Origin: Porphyromonadaceae bacterium UBA4262
GTDB taxonomy: Bacteria > Bacteroidota > Bacteroidia > Bacteroidales > Muribaculaceae
Assembly (NCBI GenBank): GCA_002396085.1
Contig: DGWI01000002.1
Coordinates: forward strand, 37,389-101,388
Direction: 5' to 3'
DNA: 64,000 bases
Below, piece by piece: positions 43,625 through 52,393 of this stretch. The number at the start of each line of letters is the position of its first letter. The first letter of the stretch is position 1. The notes under the pieces are model-generated. The model saw nothing but the letters and a program-made list of their open reading frames with translations, made no database searches and was not told the origin of the DNA. Position numbers and translations under genes: made by a program.

Positions 43625-44674
43625 TTAGAAGTACTTCGTGATCTTGGCGGTGTCAAAGTTGTTCATCTCATTGATCATCCGCACGGCCGAGTCTAGAATG
43701 GGGAAGGCGCACAACGCACCGGTTCCTTCGCCCAAACGAAGACCCAGATTGAGCAACGGGCGTGCACCCACGATGTCGAGCATGCGCCGATGACCGCTCT
43801 CGTCACCACAGTGTGTGAACACCATGTAGTCTTGAGCCTCGGGGCACAGTCGGATGGCAGCGATGGCGCATGCCGTCATGATGAAGCCGTCGACCAGCAC
43901 AACTAAGCCTCGCTCTGCTCCACGCAGCATGGCACCGACAGCAGCCACCATCTCAAATCCCCCAAAGTAGCGGATGACATCTTCAGCATCCACCTTCGCC
44001 GTGTCGCCAGACCGTGTCTGGCGATAATGCTCTACTGCCTCGGCCAGCACTTGGCGCTTGTGACTGATGCCTGGCGAGTCAAGCCCAGCACCGGCTCCGA
44101 TGCACTCGTCTAGTGGAATGTTGCCGAACAGGCTCATCCAGATACTAGACGGCGAGGTGTTGGCAATGCCCATTTCGCCCACACTTATGACTTGGCACCC
44201 CTCGGCGACACATTCGTCAACCAGCCGGACACCCACCTGCATGGCGTGTTCATATTCCTCTTGGTTCATCGCGGCCTCATGCAGGAAATTGCGTGTACCG
44301 CGGGCTATCTTGCAGTCGATGATGCCATCGATGCCACTCAGGTCATAGTCCACGCCCACATCGACGATGCGCAACTTGAACCCGTGCTGGCGGCAGAACA
44401 TGTTCACGCCACCACCACCGTGGGTGAAGTTGATCATTTGTTGCCACGTCACCTCACGGGGCGACACACTCACACCCTCGCGTTCGATGCCGTGGTCACC
44501 CCCCAGCAGCAGGTGGCAGGGGTGGTTGAGACTAGGAGTCAACGTGTGTTGGATAAGGCCTATCTGCAAGGCTAGTTCCTCAAGTCTGCCCAGCGAGCCT
44601 TTAGGTTTATTCAGGTGGTCAATTTTTTGCTGCAATTGTGCCTGCAGCGAGCGGTCAACAGGTTGTATGTTCAT
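43625..44674 (-). CDS. cobT: Nicotinate-nucleotide:DMB phosphoribosyltransferase
   Basis: A 349-residue enzyme that activates the lower-ligand base as alpha-ribazole phosphate. LNKPKGSLGRLEELALQIG, HTLTPSLNHPCHLLLGGDHG, MGIANTSPSSIW (with catalytic region) and YMVFTHCGDESGHRRMLD fit the family. Start chosen at ATG 44674; an in-frame ATG at 44710 lies next to the heptad tract and gives a 12-residue extension without family similarity. It ends the cobS-cobC-cobU-cobT unit. Confidence 0.94.
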   Translation of the reverse strand: MNIQPVDRSLQAQLQQKIDHLNKPKGSLGRLEELALQIGLIQHTLTPSLNHPCHLLLGGDHGIEREGVSVSPREVTWQQMINFTHGGGGVNMFCRQHGFKLRIVDVGVDYDLSGIDGIIDCKIARGTRNFLHEAAMNQEEYEHAMQVGVRLVDECVAEGCQVISVGEMGIANTSPSSIWMSLFGNIPLDECIGAGAGLDSPGISHKRQVLAEAVEHYRQTRSGDTAKVDAEDVIRYFGGFEMVAAVGAMLRGAERGLVVLVDGFIMTACAIAAIRLCPEAQDYMVFTHCGDESGHRRMLDIVGARPLLNLGLRLGEGTGALCAFPILDSAVRMINEMNNFDTAKITKYF

Positions 44675-44698
44675 TTTATTAAAGGTTTCAATCACACC

Positions 44699-44754
44699 GA
44701 TTACCGACAACTGATTACCGATAACCGATAACCAATAACCAATAACCGATAACC
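44699..44754. repeat. Eight heptads between cobU and cobT
   Basis: GATTACC GACAACT GATTACC GATAACC GATAACC AATAACC AATAACC GATAACC. Only one unit deviates clearly. It fills the cobU-cobT gap. Confidence 0.85.
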
Positions 44755-44758
44755 AATT

Positions 44759-45265
44759 CTATTTGATTTTAACGGCTATGCCCGACACCATCAGGTAGAC
44801 CTCATCGGCATGTGCAGCGATATATTGGTTCATCCAGCCCTCCAGGTCAGTGAACTTGCGCTGCACGGCATTGTCGCTAGTGCCGCCGCTGCCTATCTCG
44901 TTGGTCACAAAGATGAAGGTCGCGTCGTGCGAGGTGAAGCGGTCAAACTCTTGCTTGGCCATTCCAAGCGTCTGGTCAACCTCCTGGTTGTCAACGAAAA
45001 AGTTGGTCAGCCACAAGGTCACGCAGTCGATGACCGCCACACGCCCTGTCAGGTCATGGCGGCTCAGATAGCGTTCCTCCTCGATATTGGTCCATTGCGG
45101 GCCACGTCGCTCTTGATGACGGCGCACACGTTCACCGAACTCCTCGTCCCAGATGTGCGCGGTGGCGACATAGACGGGATTGTCGCTCAAGTTCAGAGCC
45201 AGCCGCTCGGCCTGTGTGCTCTTGCCCGACCGTTGCCCGCCGGTTATTAATATAATCTTGCTCAT
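44759..45265 (-). CDS. cobU: Adenosylcobinamide kinase / guanylyltransferase
   Basis: A 168-residue bifunctional enzyme that phosphorylates adenosylcobinamide and transfers GMP to it. P-loop ITGGQRSGKSTQAE (residues ~7-20), VYVATAHIWDEE, the RRHQERRGPQW segment with the guanylated His, and DCVTLWLTN. It overlaps cobC by 4 bases. Confidence 0.95.
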   Translation of the reverse strand: MSKIILITGGQRSGKSTQAERLALNLSDNPVYVATAHIWDEEFGERVRRHQERRGPQWTNIEEERYLSRHDLTGRVAVIDCVTLWLTNFFVDNQEVDQTLGMAKQEFDRFTSHDATFIFVTNEIGSGGTSDNAVQRKFTDLEGWMNQYIAAHADEVYLMVSGIAVKIK

Positions 45266-45792
45266 AATTCAATTGTTATTAGTCCGCCGAACGGCACCAA
45301 GTGATCCCAGGCATTCTCCTCGGTGTAGAGCCCGGCATATAGTCCGGCGGCAACCAGAACACCACCATGTGCAAAGATGGCTACTCGCTCATATTCTTGC
45401 TGGCGCAATTGGTCAAGGAATGATGCCACGCGGGCACGGAGGTCTGGAAATGCCTCACCGCCAGTGGTGGGCAGATGCATATAGTCTTGATACCATGCCT
45501 GCAAGTGGGGATCCTGTATCTCATCATACAGTTGCATTTCCCACTGCCCCATGTTCATCTCCATGAGTCGGGCATCGACCGTCGGGGTGGGGTAACCACA
45601 ATAGGCGGCCAATTTTCGGGCCCGCGTCAGTGGCGACGAGTACACGGCATCAAGGGGCATGAATGGTTGCAGATTGCGCAGCGTCTGTTTAGCCTCTTGC
45701 TCAAAGGTGTCGCTCACCGGCACATCGGTCTGCCCATAGCATGTGCCACGCGGCACTGCCACACTGGTGTGTCTGATCAATACTACTTGCAT
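45262..45792 (-). CDS. cobC: Histidine phosphatase, alpha-ribazole phosphatase-like
   Basis: A 176-residue member of the phosphoglycerate mutase/histidine phosphatase superfamily with RHTS at the N-terminus (catalytic His in LIRHTS), SSPLTRAR and EMNMGQWE. In this context it would remove the phosphate from alpha-ribazole phosphate or adenosylcobalamin phosphate. Start at ATG 45792 (MQVVLIRHT); the upstream 15-residue extension is a shadow of cobS. It overlaps cobS by 10 bases and cobU by 4. Confidence 0.88.
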   Translation of the reverse strand: MQVVLIRHTSVAVPRGTCYGQTDVPVSDTFEQEAKQTLRNLQPFMPLDAVYSSPLTRARKLAAYCGYPTPTVDARLMEMNMGQWEMQLYDEIQDPHLQAWYQDYMHLPTTGGEAFPDLRARVASFLDQLRQQEYERVAIFAHGGVLVAAGLYAGLYTEENAWDHLVPFGGLITIEL

Positions 45793-46568
45793 GTGAAGAC
45801 AATGGTTAGTAACGTGGCAAGTTCGACCAGCAGGCACACTGCGCCGCAGCAGTCACCGGTATAACCTTGCAACTTGCGCCAGATGAGCATATACAGGAAG
45901 TACATCACTACACCGGGGACAAAGATGATGTAGTACCACTGGCCGATGCCTGTTAGCCACAGGAATGCCACCATCGGCAACAGACCCTGCACCGACTGAC
46001 CGACACCGGCTGCAATGCTGGGGCGGCGGTACACGGTGTGGTTCTTGGCAGTCTCCTCGGTGCGCGCATATGGTAACATCGACACCAGTTGGCTGCTCAA
46101 CATCTTGGCGTAAGGGTCGGCTGCCACAATACCCAGTGCGGCCACTGCAGGGGGTAGTGAGAACAAAGTCGCGGCCAGCAACAGCACATACACCACAAGA
46201 CCCAGCACCCCGTATGTGCCGATGTGCGAGTCCTTCATGATGGCGAGGATGCGCTCGCGGTCCACACCGCCACCCATGCCATCGATGAAGTCGGCCAATC
46301 CATCCTCGTGCAGCGCCCCTGTCACCAACAAGCGCACCGCAATGGCCACAATCACCGCTACGGCAATGGGCATGAACAGGCTGCACAGATACAGCGTGCC
46401 GCCCATGATGCCACCCGTCACCCAGCCAGCCAGTGGCCAAAACTCGACCACCGACCTAAAACTCTCGCGCGGCGGCTGGTGCAGCCGCCACAACGGCAAC
46501 CGTGTGAAGAATATTAGCGCTGCCCACAGCCGATCATACCATCCTATCTGTTCAGTCTTCTCTTGCAT
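45783..46568 (-). CDS. cobS: Adenosylcobinamide-GDP ribazoletransferase
   Basis: A 261-residue inner-membrane enzyme joining adenosylcobinamide-GDP with alpha-ribazole (phosphate). ALIFFTRLPLW at the start and GALHEDGLADFIDGMGGG are the family's hallmark; HIGTYGVLGLV and several further hydrophobic helices follow. Start at ATG 46568; the upstream frame crosses the promoter. It is the first gene of the minus-strand cobS-C-U-T unit. Confidence 0.95.
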   Translation of the reverse strand: MQEKTEQIGWYDRLWAALIFFTRLPLWRLHQPPRESFRSVVEFWPLAGWVTGGIMGGTLYLCSLFMPIAVAVIVAIAVRLLVTGALHEDGLADFIDGMGGGVDRERILAIMKDSHIGTYGVLGLVVYVLLLAATLFSLPPAVAALGIVAADPYAKMLSSQLVSMLPYARTEETAKNHTVYRRPSIAAGVGQSVQGLLPMVAFLWLTGIGQWYYIIFVPGVVMYFLYMLIWRKLQGYTGDCCGAVCLLVELATLLTIVFTCK

Positions 46569-46586
46569 TGTATCTACACATTTTTG

Positions 46587-46594
46587 CAAAATTA
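46587..46594 (-). promoter_or_regulatory. -7 box TAATTTTG for cobS-C-U-T
   Basis: Minus-strand TAATTTTG 18 bases upstream of the cobS start. No riboswitch-like sequence is seen in this divergent intergenic region. Confidence 0.55.
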
Positions 46595-46686
46595 CAAAGA
46601 ATAATTGACACTCGCGGCAAGCAGTGGCGTCATTTTTTTTGTGATGTTGGATAAATAACGTTACACCTCGGAAATGCTCAAATAAA

Positions 46687-46718
46687 TTTGGCGTTTCGGT
46701 GAGTTTGCAGTAATTTTG
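46687..46718 (+). promoter_or_regulatory. Promoter TTTG-N20-TAATTTTG for btuF-like gene
   Basis: TTTG at 46687-46690 and TAATTTTG at 46711-46718, exactly 20 bases apart: a full Bacteroidota promoter. The start codon is 26 bases on, preceded by AGAGGA. Confidence 0.75.
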
Positions 46719-46744
46719 CACCATATTAATAAATAGAGGAAAAA

Positions 46745-47851
46745 ATGAAGAATTTTTTGGTTTGTGTTGCCCTGATGGTGATGCTCTGCGCCTGCCAGCA
46801 AGCAGGAAATACAGGAAAGGATGTAAACCATGCAGCCGACTCGTTGGCTACCATTAATGTGAAGTATGCCACAGGATTTACTGTACGTGACTCTGCCAGC
46901 GTCCGTCTGGTTGATGTGGGCGAGAAGGATCACTTTGCATTGGTACGCAACGAGGATGATCGCGTGCCTGAGGGCTATGTCAAGGTCAAGGTGCCCATTC
47001 AGCGCACTATCTGCATGACTGCTTTGCAACTGAGCAATTTCACCATTCTTGAAGCGCATGATGTTGTCAAGGGCATCACTGGCACCAAGAATCTGTTCAA
47101 CGAGGATATTTTGGCGCGTGTCAAGGACGGTCGCATGGTCAAGATTGGCATGGAGGGTGAGTTTGACACCGAGTTGGTGATGGCTGCCAACCCCGATGTG
47201 ATCTTCATCTCGCCATCGAAGCGTGGCGGATATGATGCCATCAAGGAAACTGGCATCACCCTGGTGCCCCATCTGGGCTACAAGGAACTCGACCCGCTGG
47301 GTCAGGCCGAGTGGATCAAGTTTATTGGTATGTTCATCGGCAAGGAAAAGGAGGCTAACGAACTCTTCGCCGGTATCGAGCAGCGTTACAACGACCTCAA
47401 GGCCAAGGTTGCCGATGTGGCACAGCGCCCCACCGTCACAAGTGGCGAGATGCACTATGGCAACTGGCACGCCGTGGGGGGCAAGAACTATCTGGCACAG
47501 ATCTTCCGCGATGCCGGTGCCGACTATGTCATCAACGATGACGAGACTTCGGGCGAGGATCTGGAGTTTGAGAAGATGTACGCCCTCTCGGCCAACGCCG
47601 ACTACTGGCGCATCCTCAACAGTTATCCCGATGAGTTCAGTTACGACGCCCTCAAGGCGAGTGAGCCACGCAACGAGATGCTCAAGGCATTCAAGGAGCA
47701 CAAAGTCATCTACTGCAACATGAAGAAAACCCCTTATTACGAGATTTCGCCTGTCAAGCCCGACGTGTTGCTCAAGGACTTCGTGGCCATCTTCCATCCC
47801 GAACTAGTTGAGAAGGACTATCAACCCACCTTCTATCATCTGCTCAAATGA
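46745..47851 (+). CDS. ABC-transporter substrate-binding lipoprotein (BtuF-like)
   Basis: A 368-residue lipoprotein: signal MKNFLVCVALMVMLCAC with lipidated C17. Residues ~85-340 form a FecB/BtuF-type class III binding protein with a long inter-domain helix (YKELDPLGQAEWIKFIGMFIGKEKEANELF). The cluster context points to cobalamin or cobinamide, though iron chelates or heme bind the same fold. It is translationally coupled to the permease (ATGA overlap). It probably acts in the periplasm on the inner membrane. Confidence 0.8.
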   Translation: MKNFLVCVALMVMLCACQQAGNTGKDVNHAADSLATINVKYATGFTVRDSASVRLVDVGEKDHFALVRNEDDRVPEGYVKVKVPIQRTICMTALQLSNFTILEAHDVVKGITGTKNLFNEDILARVKDGRMVKIGMEGEFDTELVMAANPDVIFISPSKRGGYDAIKETGITLVPHLGYKELDPLGQAEWIKFIGMFIGKEKEANELFAGIEQRYNDLKAKVADVAQRPTVTSGEMHYGNWHAVGGKNYLAQIFRDAGADYVINDDETSGEDLEFEKMYALSANADYWRILNSYPDEFSYDALKASEPRNEMLKAFKEHKVIYCNMKKTPYYEISPVKPDVLLKDFVAIFHPELVEKDYQPTFYHLLK

Positions 47852-48879
47852 GACGTTCGCTGCCCTTGACGCTAGCCTTGTTGGTCGGCATCGGTGTGTT
47901 GCTGATTGTCAATCTGTTCATAGGGTCGGTGCGGATTCCCGTGGCCGACATTTGCCGCATACTGGTGGGCATGGGCAGTGAGTCGGAGATATGGACCAAC
48001 ATTGTGCTCAGTTCACGTTTGCCTCAGGCCCTGACTGCCATTGTGGCTGGTGCAGGACTGGCTGTGAGTGGATTGATGATGCAGACTATCTTCCGCAACC
48101 CGTTGGCTGGTCCGTCCATCTTGGGCATCAGCAATGGTGCTAGTCTGGGTGTGGCGTTCGTGGTGTTGCTCTCAGGCCAGCTGGGTGGTGTGGCACTGAG
48201 CCGACTGGGCTATCTGGGCGATGCCGCCATCTCCATTGCTGCCATTGTGGGTGCATTGGCGGTGATGTTGCTCATCTTGTGGATTTCCAACAAGGTGCAA
48301 GGTAATGTCACCCTGCTCATCATCGGTGTGATGATTGGCTATCTGGCTACAGCCATCATCGGTGTGCTCAAGTTCCTGAGTCCCGAGGAGGATGTCAAGG
48401 CCTTTGTCGTCTGGGGACTGGGTTCGTTCTCACGCGTGTCGGGCGACGAGGTGATGCTTTTCGTTGCACTGATGTGTGTGTTGTTGCCACTCAGTTTCTT
48501 ACTAGTCAAGCCGCTCAATGCCATGCTCCTGGGCGACCGATATGCCGCCAGCATGGGGCTGAATGTGCAGCGGGCACGCATGCACATCATCATTTGTTCG
48601 GGCGTGTTGGTTGCTATTGTCACTGCCTATTGTGGCCCCATCATGTTCATTGGTCTGGCTGTGCCACACCTGGCACGAGGCATCTATCGCACCAGCGATC
48701 ACTTGACCCTGATGCCTGCTACTGCACTGTGTGGTGCTGCACTGGCGTTGTTGTGCAACTTCATTGCGCGCGCGCCAGGTTTTGAGGGAGCCTTGCCCGT
48801 CAACAGTGTTACTGCCTTGGTCGGTGCTCCTGTCATCGTCATGGTGCTCATGCGCCGCCGCAAGTACGGCTACGAATAA
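47848..48879 (+). CDS. FecCD-type ABC permease (BtuC-like)
   Basis: A 343-residue permease with about ten predicted membrane helices. SRLPQALTAIVAGAGLAVSG, then MQTIFRNPLAGPSILGISNG and GLAVPHLARGIYRTSDH are the diagnostic FecCD/BtuC segments (the last carries the ATPase-contact loop). No ATPase gene follows; instead the 3' end overlaps the convergent cbiJ-cbiD stop by 10 bases. The ATPase must be encoded elsewhere. Confidence 0.9.
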   Translation: MRRSLPLTLALLVGIGVLLIVNLFIGSVRIPVADICRILVGMGSESEIWTNIVLSSRLPQALTAIVAGAGLAVSGLMMQTIFRNPLAGPSILGISNGASLGVAFVVLLSGQLGGVALSRLGYLGDAAISIAAIVGALAVMLLILWISNKVQGNVTLLIIGVMIGYLATAIIGVLKFLSPEEDVKAFVVWGLGSFSRVSGDEVMLFVALMCVLLPLSFLLVKPLNAMLLGDRYAASMGLNVQRARMHIIICSGVLVAIVTAYCGPIMFIGLAVPHLARGIYRTSDHLTLMPATALCGAALALLCNFIARAPGFEGALPVNSVTALVGAPVIVMVLMRRRKYGYE

Positions 48880-50627
48880 ACCTCACCTTCGTTGTCGAGC
48901 AAGAGGATAATGAGGTCGCCGTGGGGCAGCAGGGGAGTGCAGTGCTCCATGCAGTGACCGATGACCACATGGGCGAAGGCTTGAAGGCGGTCTGTCGGAA
49001 TCTTATCCCACAACTCGCGGGCCAGGGTGATGTCACTCAAATCGATATCGCAACCGGCTTCGGTCAACATCTGTGCCATGAATTCCTTGTCCATCGTTGC
49101 CACCCGGCTGTGGGTGTCGAGGTTGCCTGCCGCCAGTTTCACCGCTTTGCCCAGCATCACGCCCAGTGTCACTTGCGTGATGCCCAGTTCGGTGGCAAAC
49201 CGCAAAGTCTCGCCCACATAGTTGCCATATTGTACGAATGCTTGCTTGGGCAGATCGGGATAGAGGGCTTTGAGGTAGTTCTCGCTCTTGGCACCACTGT
49301 TGATGACCACTCGTTGTGTGCCCGAGGCCTGTGCCACTTGCATGCACTTGCCGATGCTTTGTATGAATGCCTCCTCGCTGTAGGGCTTGACGATGCCCGA
49401 CTCGCCGATGATGCTGATGCCGCCCACGATGCCTAGTCGCGGGTTGAAGGTGCGTTGTGCCACCTCGCGCCCTTGTGGCACAGTGATGGTGATGCGCACT
49501 GTCTCATGAATGTTGTCGCGCATCATTTGGCGTGGAGTGCGATTGATGGCAGCTTCGCCCGGTGGGTAGTCAAATCCTGGTAGGGTGAAGCGCCCAACAC
49601 CCTCGCCACCGCATATCTCAAACGCTTTGTTGCGCTCGACATGGGCACGGATTTCCAGTCCATCGGTCACGTCAGGGTCATCGCCGGCATCCTTGGTTAC
49701 CGAGGCATAGTCCTCACCATAAGTCACAGCCACATCGATGGTTTCGCCGTCAGGCAGAACGACAGGCACTGTGCTCGGTTTCTCACCGGTGACTAGTCGA
49801 TGTGTGGCTGCAATGGCGGCTGCAGTGGCGCATGTGCCTGTAGTCAGCCCACTGTGCAGCGAGAAGAACTCGGGCAACAATCGCTCGACTGCACGGCGCA
49901 GGCTATGTGGGCCATTCACTAGAAGGATTGTCACATCGCTGGCCACATGGGGCGGGTATTGAGGTCGCTCGACGACGAACACTTGTACATCGGCTTGCAG
50001 CGCCGCCTCTATCTTCTGCTCAAACCCACCACTGCGACCGCTCTCCTTGGTGATGATGGCTTGTGGCTGCAATTGCTCAAGCAATCTGGCAGTATCGTCG
50101 TGTTCATAGTAGACGAGGTGGTCAATGGGGAATCCCGCCTTCTGGGCTGCTTGCAACGACGTGGTGCGGTTGAGGATGCGAAACCAGCACTCATGTCGGT
50201 GCCAATAGTCACTCAGCCGTGCTATAGTGTTCACTCCAGTCAGCGCAAGCAATCGGGTGATGCCGTGTTCCTCAAGTTGCACTCGGGCATCAGCGTAGTC
50301 ACGGCAATACACCAACTTGGGGTCGCGTTTGGGGTAGATGCGGTCATATCGGATGATAGGCAACTGCATTCGTTCGGCCAAAGCCAACACATTGCGATGC
50401 AACTGCTCGGCAAAGGGGTGGGCGGCATCCACTAGCAGTCGGATGTCATGCTCACGGCAGATGGCAGCCATGTCCTCGACCTGCAGTGCCCCGGCAAGTC
50501 GTGTGCCATGCACCAGGTCGATTTCCTGCCCGTCGCCATGTGTCGAGTAGAAGTAGCCGGTGCCGGCCTCATCCAGCACCCGCGCTGCCATGCGTCCCTC
50601 GGTCGTCCCCCCAAATACTAGTATCAT
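48870..50627 (-). CDS. Fusion: CbiJ (CobK) reductase + CbiD methyltransferase
   Basis: 585 residues. ~1-245 is the precorrin-6A/cobalt-precorrin-6A reductase: MILVFGGTTEGRMAARVLD, VDAAHPFAEQLHRNVL and TKESGRSGGFEQKIEAAL are its typical blocks. ~255-585 is CbiD, the cobalt-precorrin-5B C1-methyltransferase: LHSGLTTGTCATAAAIAA, then GIVGGISIIGESGIVKPYSE. CbiD marks the anaerobic pathway. It is the last gene of the riboswitch operon and overlaps the preceding gene by 4 bases. Confidence 0.93.
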   Translation of the reverse strand: MILVFGGTTEGRMAARVLDEAGTGYFYSTHGDGQEIDLVHGTRLAGALQVEDMAAICREHDIRLLVDAAHPFAEQLHRNVLALAERMQLPIIRYDRIYPKRDPKLVYCRDYADARVQLEEHGITRLLALTGVNTIARLSDYWHRHECWFRILNRTTSLQAAQKAGFPIDHLVYYEHDDTARLLEQLQPQAIITKESGRSGGFEQKIEAALQADVQVFVVERPQYPPHVASDVTILLVNGPHSLRRAVERLLPEFFSLHSGLTTGTCATAAAIAATHRLVTGEKPSTVPVVLPDGETIDVAVTYGEDYASVTKDAGDDPDVTDGLEIRAHVERNKAFEICGGEGVGRFTLPGFDYPPGEAAINRTPRQMMRDNIHETVRITITVPQGREVAQRTFNPRLGIVGGISIIGESGIVKPYSEEAFIQSIGKCMQVAQASGTQRVVINSGAKSENYLKALYPDLPKQAFVQYGNYVGETLRFATELGITQVTLGVMLGKAVKLAAGNLDTHSRVATMDKEFMAQMLTEAGCDIDLSDITLARELWDKIPTDRLQAFAHVVIGHCMEHCTPLLPHGDLIILLLDNEGEVYS

Positions 50628-52393
50628 CTATCGCCTTTTCTGAAGAGGTGGGTGAAGTGCTTGTTGTAGAGTTCCGAGAGGCCTTGGCGGTTGTCGATTG
50701 CCTCACCCACGACCAGCATCGTGGTCAGTGTCAGGTGGTTGTCATGCACCATCTTGGCAAGGTCACGCAACACGCCGCGATAGATGCGCTGGTCGGGCCA
50801 TGTCAGGTGATAACAGGCAGCAACTGGCGTGTCTTCGGGATACTCCTTCAGCAACTCGCGCTGCACATCGTCGACAATGGCGGCACTCAAGAAGATGCAC
50901 ATCGTGCTCTGGCTGCGGGCCAGCAGGTGCAGTTGCTCTTTTTCAGGCATGGGGGTGCGGCCCTCGCCGCGTGTCAGAATGATAGTTTGTGTCCGTTCAG
51001 GGATGGTGAACTGGCTGCGCAACTCGGCGGCTGCGGCCAGGAACGACGAGATGCCCGGAGTGATGTGGTATTCCATGCCTTCGCGGTCGAAGAATGCCAT
51101 CTGTTCCTGGATAGCCCCGAAGATGCAAGGGTCACCCGTGTGCAATCGCACGATGTAGTGTCCGCGGTCATAATGCTCCTTCATCAGTGCGCATTGCTCC
51201 TCAAGAGCCATGTCGGCCGAACTGCGCACCACGGCTCCAGCCTTGTGGCACTCGGTGAGTTCGCGAGGCACAAGTGAACCGGCATACAGAATCAGATCGG
51301 CACGCTCAAGCATCTGTCTGCCTCGCACCGACACCAGGTCGGGATCGCCAGGGCCTGCACCCACAATCTCAATGTGACCTCGGCGCAGATATTTGCGCTC
51401 AATAGCCACGGCGAGTGTGAAATCCTTGCCTTTGACCTTGGGCAACAACAATTCGCCATGATTCGATGCCAGCAATGCAGCAGCCTCGCACACACTAGGT
51501 GTTCCCACATGCCTGGCCACAGTGTCGCTGGGATTGGGCACCTCGACAGCCGACAACTGCTCGGCTTTGTAGAAGGTGACGGTTTCTCCCAAGTCCTTGA
51601 GGATATCCACCAGGGGTTCATCGGCCTTGATGTCGATTGAGCAATACTCTCGCGCAATGGGGACTAGGTCATGGTCTAGCAACACCTCGTCCATGAGGGC
51701 GGCAATCTCCTCAGGATTGTCAGGACGATGAGCAAGCCCGAACCCGATGGACAAGACGCGGGGCACATAATTGAGATTTAAAAGCCCTGGTGGAATTGGC
51801 CGAGCGAATGGAGATACCGTGATCAGCAGTTTGAATCGCTCGGGGTCGGCCTGGTCGATGTCGGTGATGAGTGTCACATGGTCGGGCACGGTGCGTTCCA
51901 GATAGTCGGTGCCCGCATCGCGGATGTCGAGAAGCAAGGCGGTTGGCTGCCGGTTGACAAAGGCAAAGATGCACGGATTGATGTCATCGTCCTCCTCGAG
52001 TAGTTCCCACCCGAAGCGGTCGGCCAGCGTGTCTAGAGCCCATAGTCCGGCATTGTCGCTCTGTGTGGTGATCACAGGTTCACTGCCCAGCAGACTGGCG
52101 ATTTGCTCGGTCAACTCATTGGCGCCACCCACGTGTCCCGAAAGCACCGACACGGCATGCTTGCCCAGCGTGTCGACACACACCACGGCGGGGTCGGTGT
52201 GTTTGTCGTTGACATAGGGTGCGATGGTGCGCACACAGATTCCCATGGCACCGATAAAAACCAGTGCATCTAATTCGTTCCACAACTCGCCCACCTGATG
52301 GCGGGTGATGATGGTGGCACTCTGTGACTCTTGCAGGGTCGAAGCCAGTTGCTTGCCGGCTTCACCTGTGGGGATAATGGCTATCTTTGGCAT
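50624..52393 (-). CDS. Fusion: CbiG hydrolase + CbiF (CobM) methyltransferase
   Basis: 589 residues. ~1-335 is CbiG, which opens the cobalt-precorrin-5A lactone: FIGAMGICVRTIAPYVNDKHTDPAVV, VLSGHVGGANELTEQIA in the N-terminal and central domains and SIGFGLAHRPDNPEEI in the C-terminal domain. ~343-589 is CbiF, C11-methyltransferase: IVGAGPGDPDLVSVRG and RLHTGDPCIFGAIQEQM are the SAM-binding tetrapyrrole methylase motifs. It overlaps its neighbours by 4 and 13 bases. Confidence 0.93.
   Translation of the reverse strand: MPKIAIIPTGEAGKQLASTLQESQSATIITRHQVGELWNELDALVFIGAMGICVRTIAPYVNDKHTDPAVVCVDTLGKHAVSVLSGHVGGANELTEQIASLLGSEPVITTQSDNAGLWALDTLADRFGWELLEEDDDINPCIFAFVNRQPTALLLDIRDAGTDYLERTVPDHVTLITDIDQADPERFKLLITVSPFARPIPPGLLNLNYVPRVLSIGFGLAHRPDNPEEIAALMDEVLLDHDLVPIAREYCSIDIKADEPLVDILKDLGETVTFYKAEQLSAVEVPNPSDTVARHVGTPSVCEAAALLASNHGELLLPKVKGKDFTLAVAIERKYLRRGHIEIVGAGPGDPDLVSVRGRQMLERADLILYAGSLVPRELTECHKAGAVVRSSADMALEEQCALMKEHYDRGHYIVRLHTGDPCIFGAIQEQMAFFDREGMEYHITPGISSFLAAAAELRSQFTIPERTQTIILTRGEGRTPMPEKEQLHLLARSQSTMCIFLSAAIVDDVQRELLKEYPEDTPVAACYHLTWPDQRIYRGVLRDLAKMVHDNHLTLTTMLVVGEAIDNRQGLSELYNKHFTHLFRKGDR

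Noticed and set aside
39694..44754. Possible CRISPR arrays from tandem repeats
   Set aside because: Units are 7 bases without spacers and there are no cas genes.
46661..47797. 378-codon minus-strand open frame opposite the BtuF-like gene
   Set aside because: Antisense shadow; the plus-strand lipoprotein has signal peptide, promoter and fold motifs.
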